This document shows, in pieces, positions 1 through 6,877 of a stretch of 64,000 bases of DNA. Both the position numbers and the translations under genes were made by a program. Source of the stretch: Bacillus wiedmannii (GTDB lineage Bacteria; Bacillota; Bacilli; Bacillales; Bacillaceae_G); contig NZ_LOBC01000104.1 of NCBI RefSeq assembly GCF_001583695.1, positions 1 through 64,000 of the forward strand. Direction: 5' to 3'. The stretch's first letter is position 1. Each line of letters starts with the position of its first letter. The notes beneath the pieces were generated by a model that had not been told where the DNA came from, did no database searches, and worked only from the letters and a program-made list of their open reading frames with translations.

Positions 1-161
1 TAACTTATTATTATCACTTCTTCAAAGCTATTCACAGCACAATTCTTGCAGACTACAATGAAGGTGGGAAACATTTTGAACAAGCAGAAGAACATTTAAA
101 TAAAGCGATTGACATTGTTAAAGAGATTAATAACAATGAACTACTATTTGAATTGTTTTGA
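1..161 (+). CDS. C-terminal end of a TPR-like protein (5'-truncated by window edge)
   Basis: An open frame enters from the left edge (first full codon at 3) and stops with TGA at 159-161, giving about 52 residues. The visible part includes GGKHFEQAEEHLNKAIDIV, a helical pattern typical of the last tetratricopeptide repeat in Rap/NprR/AimR-like regulators. A strong terminator follows directly. It converges on the integrase gene, so it probably belongs to the integrated element on the left. Its N-terminal half is missing, so a helix-turn-helix domain cannot be confirmed and the function is inferred only from the TPR flavour. Confidence 0.5.
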   Translation, partial: TYYYHFFKAIHSTILADYNEGGKHFEQAEEHLNKAIDIVKEINNNELLFELF

Positions 162-190
162 GTCTCCGATTGCCGTCGGGGACTTTTTCT
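162..190 (+). terminator. Intrinsic terminator of the left-edge TPR gene
   Basis: A 9-bp stem (GTCTCCGAT / GTCGGGGAC, with G-U pairs) and a 4-nt loop are followed by TTTTTC. It starts one base after the TGA of the TPR frame and ends just before the integrase stop codon. Confidence 0.75.
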
Positions 191-195
191 TTGTT

Positions 196-1176
196 CTAAA
201 CCTCTAAATTATCGTTATCACTAGCCTTCATATATTGTTCAACTACGTGAGTATCTGAATAACTTAAATACACCTGTGTAGTCGATAAATCACTATGACC
301 CAAAATAAGACTTAACGTCCTTATATCCCCACCATTCTTTAAAAAATTAACAGCAAAAGTATGGCGTAAACTATGTGGTGAACATCTACATTCTTTATTC
401 AAACCAGCTTGCTTCCCATAGTAATTCATTCTTTTACGTATATGGTCGTATTTTAAAGGTTCACCAAACGAATTAACGAATACAGCAGTTCCCAACCCTT
501 CAAAATACTCTCTTGTTTCTGTTACTAGTTGGGCCAACTCATTTTGAACCTTTTTAGACATTGGAATTACCCTACTTTTTCGGTTCTTGTTTTTTCTACC
601 AGGCAATAAAATAACGCCATTATCAAAGTCAACGTCATTGATGTCTAATGTATTGACTTCGTTGATACGCAAGCCACATTTAAGCATTACCAGCATAGCT
701 ACATAATCTCTATAGCCCGCATAAGAAGTCTTATCAATCATCGCGAATAGGCGTTTTATTTGATTGTCGGTCAAAGTATAAATTTTTTGTTCATCTACCT
801 TTAACTTTCTAACACCCAACACAGGATTATTTTCAATAACCGTTTCTTTTTCCAAACGATTAAAAATTGCCCTAATAGCAGATAAGCGAATATTAACTGT
901 CACAGGCGATAACTTTCTTTCTTTTAGCAGTTGATTCACGTACTTCCTTATATCCTCTTTCGTAACATCTGTAATTAACTGCCGGTCAATTATCTTAATA
1001 AACTCCGTCCAAAACATTCTATAATCGCTTATAGTACGTTCTCTGTACCCTTCGGCTACATAAATGTCCATTACACGTTCTAAAGCCCTATTAACAGTAA
1101 TAGATGGCTTATATAGGACAATATCCGTATCAACATCGCGACGTTTTCCAATAGCACGCCTTTTAATTCTTTTCAT
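196..1176 (-). CDS. Tyrosine recombinase / phage-type integrase
   Basis: A 326-residue site-specific tyrosine recombinase. A SAM-like core-binding domain spans about residues 25-115 and the catalytic domain about 130-315. The catalytic set is visible: R170 (in CGLRINEV), H268-x-x-R271 (PHSLRHTF), H294 (LGHSDLSTT) and the nucleophile Y303 (VYLSYSD). It lies next to a tRNA-Arg gene and faces away from it, the usual layout for an integrase that inserts its element at a tRNA 3' end. A terminator-like hairpin sits directly upstream of the ATG and its SD-like G-run is inside the stem, so expression may be limited. The rest of the element should lie to the left of the window. Confidence 0.93.
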   Translation of the reverse strand: MKRIKRRAIGKRRDVDTDIVLYKPSITVNRALERVMDIYVAEGYRERTISDYRMFWTEFIKIIDRQLITDVTKEDIRKYVNQLLKERKLSPVTVNIRLSAIRAIFNRLEKETVIENNPVLGVRKLKVDEQKIYTLTDNQIKRLFAMIDKTSYAGYRDYVAMLVMLKCGLRINEVNTLDINDVDFDNGVILLPGRKNKNRKSRVIPMSKKVQNELAQLVTETREYFEGLGTAVFVNSFGEPLKYDHIRKRMNYYGKQAGLNKECRCSPHSLRHTFAVNFLKNGGDIRTLSLILGHSDLSTTQVYLSYSDTHVVEQYMKASDNDNLEV

Positions 1177-1183
1177 AACGAAA

Positions 1184-1227
1184 AAACCCCCTGTACACGA
1201 TTATTTCTAATCACATACAAGGGGTTT
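1184..1227 (-). promoter_or_regulatory. Hairpin with U-run directly upstream of the integrase start
   Basis: On the minus strand an imperfect 12-bp inverted repeat (AAACCCCTTGTA / TACAGGGGGTTT, one mismatch, about 20-nt loop) runs into UUUUUU and then reaches the integrase ATG at 1176. The only SD-like stretch (GGGGG) is the 3' arm of the stem. It resembles an intrinsic terminator that would also hide the ribosome-binding site. Confidence 0.55.
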
Positions 1228-1251
1228 CCCTAGATTTACTATTAATTTTCA

Positions 1252-1322
1252 ACACGTTCTTCACGCTGTTGAGTGCTGCTTACTTAATACCGTAATTCTT
1301 TCCGTTTTGGAATAGAACGTGT
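1252..1322. repeat. Inverted repeat between integrase and tRNA (possible integrase arm sites)
   Basis: ACACGTTCT at 1252-1260 and its exact reverse complement AGAACGTGT at 1314-1322 enclose 53 bp. Their position between int and the tRNA end suits arm-type or excisionase binding sites, but this is inference from position only. Confidence 0.35.
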
Positions 1323-1404
1323 CATAGTAACGCTAAATGTATGACGGTTATCCAAAGTATTTCTTAAAAGAATGTAGATATAGCAAGACTTTAACGATAA
1401 ATAA

Positions 1405-1480
1405 CGCACCCAGAGGGATTCGAACCCCCGGCAGACGTGGTACCGGAAACCACCGCTCTATCCGACTGAGCTATGGGCGC
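1405..1480 (-). tRNA. tRNA-Arg (anticodon CCG)
   Basis: The minus strand folds into a full 76-nt cloverleaf. The acceptor stem is GCGCCCA/TGGGTGC (one G-T wobble), the D arm starts GCTCAGTCGGATAGAGC, and the anticodon stem GTGGT/ACCAC carries loop TTCCGGT, giving anticodon CCG. The T arm contains GGTTCGAATCC. The 3' CCA is not encoded. The 3' end faces the integrase, so this gene is the likely integration target, with the att core in its 3' part. Confidence 0.95.
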
Positions 1481-1685
1481 ATGATTATAAAAAACACATC
1501 ATTTTCTTCTCATAATAATAGCAATAAAATCCATCTAAATCAATAAAAATATCCCCTTTCATCCTTTATGCACCTTAGCCTAAAGTATAGAAACACATTT
1601 CTTCACCTAAATTTTCCAATCATAAATTCACCCCAACTCACAAATTATAATCTTTGAATTGATATTCCAAAGGGGGCTTCATTCA

Positions 1686-1892
1686 ATGACTGTAATTACA
1701 AAGTTAAAGCAAACTGTTTCTGGATTAAAAAGTGCACAAGCTAGCTTAGAGGGATTCGCTCTTGATACGGATAACCAACAAGCAAAGCAGCTTTTCCAAA
1801 CAGCTGCAGAGCAAACACAAACGATTATCGATTCTTTAAACCCACGCGTTGAAGAAGTCCAACAGGAAGAACCACAATACTCACAGCAATAA
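1686..1892 (+). CDS. DUF1657 domain protein, first gene of a SpoVA2mob-type spore cassette
   Basis: A 68-residue protein starting MTVITKLKQTVSGLKSAQ, with ATG at 1686 behind the SD AAAGGGGG. An in-frame start at 1659 has no SD. It is a small helical protein of the DUF1657 family, known from sporulation clusters; the molecular role is not established. It is clearly paralogous to the gene at 4355, and both end in EEPQY plus a few residues. A strong terminator follows, so it may be made in excess over the rest of the cassette. Expression in the forespore under sigma-G is expected from the family but I did not find a convincing promoter. Confidence 0.85.
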   Translation: MTVITKLKQTVSGLKSAQASLEGFALDTDNQQAKQLFQTAAEQTQTIIDSLNPRVEEVQQEEPQYSQQ

Positions 1893-1912
1893 CGGATTCG
1901 TCATGCTGTGAA

Positions 1913-1949
1913 ATAGAAAAAGGATGATATGCAGTCATCCTTTTTCTAT
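1913..1949 (+). terminator. Intrinsic terminator inside the spore cassette
   Basis: A perfect 15-bp stem (ATAGAAAAAGGATGA / TCATCCTTTTTCTAT) with a 7-nt loop; the 3' arm contains a T5 run. Only about 36 bases separate it from the next start codon, leaving no obvious room for a separate promoter. It may therefore act as a partial attenuator. Confidence 0.75.
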
Positions 1950-1985
1950 CACATTACATATTGCAATAGAAATGGAATGATTATA

Positions 1986-2474
1986 ATGCGAAAACTCGGA
2001 ATCATAACCGCGTTATTTATGCTCCTATTCGGTTCACTTACCGGATGTGATAATAGCCCGTTAGATAAAAAGGTAAAGAAAGAAGAAGCTAAACGAACGG
2101 AAGAAGACAAGGGCCCTAAATTAACAAAAATGAGTACAGAATCCTTTAATCAATCTATATCGCAAGACGCTAAGAAAAAAGCTCTTGCTATGGAAGGAAT
2201 TATAGAAGCTACCGCAGTTAATACAAATTTAGATCTTTACATAGCCGTCAAGCCTGAACATCACGAAAGATTTGGTTTAAAACCTTTACGAAGTAAATTA
2301 AAAAAGAAACTAAGTGATGAAAACCCTACTTTCAATATTCGTGTAAGTACAGACAAAAAGATCTTTATGCTCATAGAAGAACTTGAAAACAAAATTAAGA
2401 AAAAGAAAGTAAGTAAAGATGGCATCAAAAAACAATTGAAACTCATTCAATCAGAAATGGGATCTAATATTTAA
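1986..2474 (+). CDS. YhcN/YlaJ-type sporulation lipoprotein
   Basis: 162 residues with a lipoprotein signal peptide (MRKLGIITALFMLLFGSLTGC, lipobox LTGC), then a lysine-rich, strongly helical domain. Frames upstream to 1929 or ATG 1977 are possible, but the signal peptide begins here; the SD is weak for all of them. YhcN/YlaJ lipoproteins sit in the spore inner membrane of Bacillus and are the second member of spoVA2mob cassettes; this gene holds exactly that position. Exact function unknown. Confidence 0.8.
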   Translation: MRKLGIITALFMLLFGSLTGCDNSPLDKKVKKEEAKRTEEDKGPKLTKMSTESFNQSISQDAKKKALAMEGIIEATAVNTNLDLYIAVKPEHHERFGLKPLRSKLKKKLSDENPTFNIRVSTDKKIFMLIEELENKIKKKKVSKDGIKKQLKLIQSEMGSNI

Positions 2475-2502
2475 GCTTTCTAATAGAGAAGGAAGGATTC
2501 AA

Positions 2503-2979
2503 ATGTCTAGTAAAGATAAAAACTTAACACCTGTACAACAAGAATATAAAAAATTCGAACAACAGCGCGAACCGAAGCGCCCCGTTTTTAAAAATTGTAT
2601 AAAAGCTTTTCTCGTCGGAGGATTAATTTGTCTAATAGGCCAACTGATTTCCACCTTTTATATTACTTATTTTGATTTCACTGAACGCTCTGCCGGGAAC
2701 CCTACCGTTGCAACTCTTATTTTTATCTCCATGCTACTGACGGGATTTGGCGTCTACGATCGTCTTGGACAGTTTGCCGGGGCAGGCACAGCTGTACCCG
2801 TCACTGGATTTGGTAACTCTGTTATTGCCGCATGTATCGAACACCGTACAGAAGGATTCGTCCTTGGTGTTGGCGGTAACATGTTTAAATTAGCTGGATC
2901 CGTTATTTTGTTTGGTGTATTTTCGGCTTTCGTCATCGCACTTATTAAAACGATTCTCGTTCAATGGGGAGGGCTATAA
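2503..2979 (+). CDS. spoVAC: Stage V sporulation protein AC
   Basis: 158 residues: a charged cytoplasmic N-terminus (to about 28) then four or five hydrophobic segments, with the conserved glycine-rich stretch GQFAGAGTAVPVTGFGNS. SpoVAC is an inner spore membrane component of the SpoVA channel that moves Ca-dipicolinate into the forespore and out during germination; the B. subtilis protein has mechanosensitive channel activity. SD GAAGGAAGG is 6 nt before ATG. The stop codon abuts the spoVAD start, so the genes are co-translated. A cassette of this composition is usually an extra copy besides the main spoVA operon. Confidence 0.95.
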   Translation: MSSKDKNLTPVQQEYKKFEQQREPKRPVFKNCIKAFLVGGLICLIGQLISTFYITYFDFTERSAGNPTVATLIFISMLLTGFGVYDRLGQFAGAGTAVPVTGFGNSVIAACIEHRTEGFVLGVGGNMFKLAGSVILFGVFSAFVIALIKTILVQWGGL

Positions 2980-3996
2980 ATGTTACAAGGACACCGAACG
3001 TGGGTATTTGAAAACAAACCAGTTATTATTTCGACAGGAGTCGTTGGTGGGCCGTTTGAAGCAAAAGGGAAAATTCCAGAAGACTTCGATATCCTTCATG
3101 AAGATTTATGGCTCGGCCAAGATTCCTATGAAAAAGCACATAAAATTTTGTTCGAAGAAGCTTGTAGCCGCGCTACTGAAAAAGCAGAGCTTCGTAAAGA
3201 TGATATCCAATTCGTACTTGCAGGAGATTTAATTAATCAAATTACCCCTACAAGCTTTGCTTGCCGTACACTTGGCACTCCTTACCTCGGATTATTCGGT
3301 GCTTGTTCTACTTCTATGGAAGGTTTAGCACTTGGGGCAAGTATCGTAAATGCAAAAGGCGCAAAATATTTATTAACTGGGGCATCCAGCCATAACACTG
3401 CGGTTGAAAAACAATTCCGCTATCCAACTGAATACGGCGGTCAAAAACCCCCTACTGCACAGTGGACAGTAACCGGGGCAGGCGCGGCTATTTTAAGTGA
3501 CACTGGACATGGCCCTAGGGTAACATCTGCAACAATCGGACGAGTGGTTGATATGGGATTAACGGATCCATTTAATATGGGCGGTGCGATGGCTCCAGCC
3601 GCCGTCGATACAATTGAAGCCCACTTACGCGAACGCCAAATTGATGCCTCTTACTACGATTTAATCGTAACAGGCGACCTAGGACATGTCGGACGCGAAA
3701 TTGCTTATGACTTACTACATAAACACGGAACAAAAGTGACAAGCGAACAGTTTCAAGATTGCGGGCTACTCATCTATAGAGAGGGGCAACCTGTCATAGC
3801 TGGTGCTAGTGGACCAGGATGTTCCGCAACAGTCGTGTACGGTCATTTATTAAACCGAATGAAAAGGGGAGAATTCAAAAAAATACTTGTCGTTGCGACA
3901 GGCGCTTTACTATCTCCACTTACATTCCAACAAGAAGAAACGATTCCGTGTATCGCTCACGCCGTTTCGATTGAATTTGGAGGTGCAACGCAATGA
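2980..3996 (+). CDS. spoVAD: Stage V sporulation protein AD
   Basis: 338 residues with a thiolase-like fold, the dipicolinate-binding soluble subunit of the SpoVA complex on the spore inner membrane. Visible are the motif [15 protein letters not shown] with C109 in the thiolase nucleophile position and the glycine-rich [11 protein letters not shown] near the C-terminus. SD GGGAGGG lies at the end of spoVAC. The stop overlaps the start of the next gene by 4 bases (ATGA), indicating translational coupling. Confidence 0.96.
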   Translation: MLQGHRTWVFENKPVIISTGVVGGPFEAKGKIPEDFDILHEDLWLGQDSYEKAHKILFEEACSRATEKAELRKDDIQFVLAGDLINQITPTSFACRTLGTPYLGLFGACSTSMEGLALGASIVNAKGAKYLLTGASSHNTAVEKQFRYPTEYGGQKPPTAQWTVTGAGAAILSDTGHGPRVTSATIGRVVDMGLTDPFNMGGAMAPAAVDTIEAHLRERQIDASYYDLIVTGDLGHVGREIAYDLLHKHGTKVTSEQFQDCGLLIYREGQPVIAGASGPGCSATVVYGHLLNRMKRGEFKKILVVATGALLSPLTFQQEETIPCIAHAVSIEFGGATQ

Positions 3997-4343
3997 TTTT
4001 TTTCTGGGCTTTCGTCATTGGCGGACTCATATGTGTAATTGGCCAACTTATGTTTGATGTCGGCAAGCTAACACCCGCTCATACAATGGCAACACTCGTT
4101 GTTGCCGGTGCTATACTGGACGGATTCAACCTGTATGAACCATTAATCGACTTTGCTGGAGCCGGGGCAACTGTACCTATTACAAGTTTCGGTAATGCCC
4201 TCGTTCACGGCGCAATGGAAGAAGCTGCAAAACACGGCATCGTTGGCGTCATTACCGGAATGTTTAAAGTAACAAGCGCTGGTATTTCTGCTGCTATCAT
4301 ATTCGGATTCATTGGTGCATTACTATTCAAACCGAAAGGATAA
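3993..4343 (+). CDS. spoVAE: Stage V sporulation protein AE (SpoVAEb type)
   Basis: 116 residues, nearly all membrane: three or four hydrophobic helices and the motif [15 protein letters not shown], which is shared with SpoVAC (FAGAGTAVPVTGFGN). Together AC, AD and AEb form the minimal SpoVA unit found in mobile spoVA2 cassettes, which lack spoVAA, AB, AEa and AF. ATG overlaps the spoVAD TGA; SD GGAGG lies 9 nt upstream. Confidence 0.94.
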   Translation: MIFFWAFVIGGLICVIGQLMFDVGKLTPAHTMATLVVAGAILDGFNLYEPLIDFAGAGATVPITSFGNALVHGAMEEAAKHGIVGVITGMFKVTSAGISAAIIFGFIGALLFKPKG

Positions 4344-4354
4344 GAGGTGTTTGT

Positions 4355-4561
4355 ATGACAGTTATCGCTAGCGTTAAAACCTGCCTTGCTAGTGTAAGGG
4401 GCGCTCAAGCAAGTTTAAGCTCCCTTTCACTACATTCACAGGACGCGGAATCAAAACGTGTATTTCATGAATGTATGTTAGAAATGGACAGCATCATCGC
4501 TGATTTACAGAATAGAGTTTCATTATTAGAACGTGAAGAACCTCAATATAAAGGGTTTTAA
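4355..4561 (+). CDS. DUF1657 domain protein, second copy
   Basis: 68 residues, a paralogue of the gene at 1686: same length, same start (MTVIASVKTCLASVRGAQAS) and the same tail motif EEPQY. SD AGAGGTG. It lies 11 bases after spoVAE and 20 before the DUF421 gene, so it is part of the operon core. Having DUF1657 copies at both ends of the SpoVA block is the signature arrangement of spoVA2mob operons. Function unknown. Confidence 0.88.
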   Translation: MTVIASVKTCLASVRGAQASLSSLSLHSQDAESKRVFHECMLEMDSIIADLQNRVSLLEREEPQYKGF

Positions 4562-4581
4562 GTAGACTGGAGGAAATGACT

Positions 4582-5451
4582 ATGTCTCACCTGCCGGAAT
4601 GGACACTTGTCATTCTTCGCTCTGTATTCATATTAATTATTTTATTCGCTATTACGAAATGGTTAGGGAAAAGACAAATCTCTCAGCTCTCCTTTTTTGA
4701 ATACATAGCCGGAATGACAATCGGTGACATCGCTGCCCAAGTATCTACAGGGCTCGATTCAAAATTTTTCCACGGCGTCTTTGCGATACTTATTTTCGCC
4801 TCGGTACCTTTTTTCGTTGGAATTCTTTCCTTGAAAAACAAAACTGCTAGAGATTTTTTTGAAGGAAAATCTACAGTGTTAATAAAAGATGGCAAAGTAC
4901 TTGAGGATAATTTAAAGAAAGAAAAATACACAAGTGATGAGTTACTTGAACTTCTTAGAGGAAATGGTGCATTCAGTATAGCTGAAGTCGAATTTGCTGT
5001 CTTAGAACCGAGCGGAGAATTAAATGTATTATTAAAGAAAGATTCTCAGCCACTTACAGCAAAAGACATCGGGTTAAAAGTACCAAATGAAAAAGAACCG
5101 CAAACTGTTATTATGGATGGCAATGTCTTAGATGAGCCTCTATCCTCTAGTGGACATAACCGTGCTTGGTTACATTCTGAACTAGAAAAGCTCGGTGTTG
5201 TTATTGAAAATGTCTTTCTCGGTCAAGTGGATTCATACGGACAACTTACTATCGACATTTATAATGACAAACTACAAATGCCTTCTCCTCAAAACAAGCC
5301 TTTATTATTAGCATCTTTAAAAAAATGTCATGCTGATCTTGAACTATTTTCCCTAGAAACAAAGTCGAAATCAGCAAGCGAAATGTATAGTAAAAACGCG
5401 AAACACATCGAAAAGATTTTAAATAAAGTAACCTATCTTTTAAAAGAATAG
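4582..5451 (+). CDS. DUF421 / YetF-family membrane protein
   Basis: 289 residues starting MSHLPEWTLVILRSV. SD GGAGG is 8 nt before ATG 4582; the in-frame ATG at 4576 is too close. Three transmembrane helices lie in the first 85 residues with the family motif TKWLGKRQISQLSFFEY. A soluble DUF421 domain follows (about 90-210), then a charged C-terminal tail absent from short family members. This is the last gene of the spore cassette; in mobile spoVA2 operons the DUF421 gene contributes to high heat resistance, mechanism unknown. Confidence 0.88.
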   Translation: MSHLPEWTLVILRSVFILIILFAITKWLGKRQISQLSFFEYIAGMTIGDIAAQVSTGLDSKFFHGVFAILIFASVPFFVGILSLKNKTARDFFEGKSTVLIKDGKVLEDNLKKEKYTSDELLELLRGNGAFSIAEVEFAVLEPSGELNVLLKKDSQPLTAKDIGLKVPNEKEPQTVIMDGNVLDEPLSSSGHNRAWLHSELEKLGVVIENVFLGQVDSYGQLTIDIYNDKLQMPSPQNKPLLLASLKKCHADLELFSLETKSKSASEMYSKNAKHIEKILNKVTYLLKE

Positions 5452-5458
5452 ATATCAC

Positions 5459-5495
5459 AAGAACGCTTCAGTAAAAAGGCGTTCTTTTCTTTTTA
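5459..5495 (+). terminator. Terminator of the spore cassette
   Basis: AAGAACGC and GCGTTCTT form an 8-bp stem with a 12-nt loop, followed by TTCTTTTT. Confidence 0.8.
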
Positions 5496-5626
5496 CTACA
5501 GATTTCATGACGTTTAAATTTATGTAATTCGGTTATGATGTTGAAGATACATAAGCAGGGAATTTCAAAAACATAGCGAATAATTCATGGTACAACTACA
5601 TATTTTTTTGATTTAAAGTGGTTTCG

Positions 5627-5656
5627 TTTGACCTTTATTGACCATAATTGTATTAT
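5627..5656 (+). promoter_or_regulatory. clpP promoter with overlapping CtsR box
   Basis: TTTGACC-TTT-ATTGACC at 5627-5643 matches the CtsR direct-heptad operator (reverse complement of GGTCAAA-N3-GGTCAAA) with one mismatch. The first heptad contains a -35 TTGACC (5628-5633); 17 bp later is the -10 TATTAT (5651-5656). A CtsR dimer here would block RNA polymerase, as in the heat-inducible clp genes of Bacillus. Confidence 0.85.
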
Positions 5657-5691
5657 AAGACTAAGAAAGCTTTAGAAGGAGGAAATAACAG

Positions 5692-6273
5692 ATGAATTTA
5701 ATTCCTACAGTAATTGAACAAACAAATCGTGGAGAACGCGCTTACGATATTTACTCTCGACTATTAAAAGACCGCATCATTATGCTTGGTAGTGCAATTG
5801 ATGACAACGTAGCTAACTCAATCGTTTCCCAGCTTTTATTCTTGGAATCTCAAGATCCAGAAAAAGATATTCACATCTACATCAATAGCCCTGGTGGTTC
5901 TATCACAGCAGGTATGGCAATTTACGATACAATGCAATTTATTAAACCACAAGTATCAACAATCTGTATCGGTATGGCTGCATCTATGGGTGCATTCTTA
6001 CTTGCAGCAGGTGAAAAAGGAAAACGTTATGCACTTCCAAACAGTGAAGTAATGATTCACCAACCACTTGGCGGAGCACAAGGCCAAGCGACTGAAATCG
6101 AAATCGCTGCAAAACGTATCCTATTCTTACGTGAAAAACTAAACCAAATTCTTGCTGACCGCACAGGTCAACCACTTGAAGTACTACAACGCGACACAGA
6201 CCGCGACAACTTCATGACAGCTGAAAGAGCTCTAGAATACGGCTTAATCGATAAGATCTTTACAAATCGTTAA
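5692..6273 (+). CDS. clpP: ATP-dependent Clp protease proteolytic subunit
   Basis: 193 residues, full length for ClpP. The catalytic triad is visible: S98 (in GMAASMGAF), H123 (VMIHQPLGG) and D172 (DTDRDNF). It forms a tetradecameric serine peptidase that degrades proteins unfolded by ClpC, ClpX or ClpE. SD AGGAGG lies 9 nt before ATG. It is a single-gene transcription unit: a promoter with a CtsR box upstream, a terminator downstream, and a neighbour on the opposite strand. B. cereus-group genomes usually carry a second clpP elsewhere, so the numbering of this copy is not asserted. Confidence 0.97.
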   Translation: MNLIPTVIEQTNRGERAYDIYSRLLKDRIIMLGSAIDDNVANSIVSQLLFLESQDPEKDIHIYINSPGGSITAGMAIYDTMQFIKPQVSTICIGMAASMGAFLLAAGEKGKRYALPNSEVMIHQPLGGAQGQATEIEIAAKRILFLREKLNQILADRTGQPLEVLQRDTDRDNFMTAERALEYGLIDKIFTNR

Positions 6274-6339
6274 TACTTAAAAGCGGAAGCAGCTCGTTCA
6301 GAATCGCAGGGCGATGGAGCTGGATATAACTAAAAGCGG

Positions 6340-6367
6340 AAGCGCCCTCTTACAGGGCGCTTTTTTT
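6340..6367 (+). terminator. clpP terminator
   Basis: AAGCGCCCT and AGGGCGCTT form a GC-rich 9-bp stem around CTTAC, followed by TTTTT. The same AAAAGCGGAAGC sequence that precedes it occurs once more about 50 bp upstream (near 6280) with another potential stem, CAGCTC/GAGCTG. Confidence 0.8.
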
Positions 6368-6411
6368 ATGATTAAACCTCCGCACGTGCATACCCCAGCT
6401 AGTATCCTTCT

Positions 6412-6535
6412 AAATATATCAGCGATTTTTCAAATATATCGACCGTAACTCCAATTATATCGGCGATTATTTTAATATATCGACGATTCGACACAACTTA
6501 TCGACTTACCGACAATCCTCGACAAGCATGCACCG
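6412..6535. repeat. Degenerate ATATATCG tandem array, period about 20.5 bp
   Basis: Five or six copies of a unit ending in ATATATCGRC follow each other: the ATATC core ends at 6420, 6440, 6461 and 6481, with a weaker TTATC ending at 6502. Spacing is 20, 21, 20 and 21 bp. Related stretches occur at 27018-27062 and 62370-62448, and a single unit at about 32071. No gene is visible between clpP and crh apart from this array. Confidence 0.6.
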
Positions 6536-6570
6536 CCTACATACCCCCCCAACAACAAACTACAAACAAC

Positions 6571-6604
6571 AAAACAAAAAGCTATCGCACATGCGCGATA
6601 GCTT
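6571..6604 (-). terminator. Terminator of the yvcI-crh operon
   Basis: On the minus strand AAGCTATCGC / GCGATAGCTT (10-bp perfect stem, 6-nt loop) is followed by TTTTTGTTTT, directly after the crh stop. Confidence 0.85.
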
Positions 6605-6605
6605 C

Positions 6606-6854
6606 TTATTGTATATATGCAGCTAATGCTTCTAAAGCTTCTTCTGCATCTGAACCTTCTGTTGTAATTGTTATCATGCTACCAGTTCCAATTGCTAAGC
6701 TCATAATCCCCATTATGCTCTTTGCATTCACTGTCTTTCCATCTTTCTCGATGAAGATATCCGCATGAAAGCGATTGGCCTCTTGTACAAACAACGCAGC
6801 CGGACGTGCTTGTAAACCGTTTTTTAATGAAACCTTAACTCGTTTTTGAAACAC
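6606..6854 (-). CDS. crh: Crh, catabolite repression HPr-like protein
   Basis: 82 residues with the HPr fold. The PTS phosphorylation site His15 is replaced by Q15 (NGLQARPAA), the hallmark of Crh, while the regulatory S46 (AKSIMG) is kept. Crh therefore cannot carry PTS phosphate but is phosphorylated on S46 by HPr kinase, and P-Ser-Crh is a CcpA co-repressor. It is the last gene of the operon yvcI-rapZ-yvcK-whiA-crh, as in B. subtilis; the kinase gene hprK lies about 9 kb away on the same strand. Confidence 0.95.
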   Translation of the reverse strand: MFQKRVKVSLKNGLQARPAALFVQEANRFHADIFIEKDGKTVNAKSIMGIMSLAIGTGSMITITTEGSDAEEALEALAAYIQ

Positions 6855-6877
6855 AGCTCCATTTCCCCTTTAACCTC

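Noticed and set aside
1337-1546. 69-codon plus-strand open frame
   Set aside because: It runs across the tRNA-Arg gene on the opposite strand and has no SD or recognisable domain.
2912-3232. 106-codon frame overlapping spoVAC and spoVAD
   Set aside because: Out-of-frame shadow of spoVAD, which has clear motifs and an SD at 2980.
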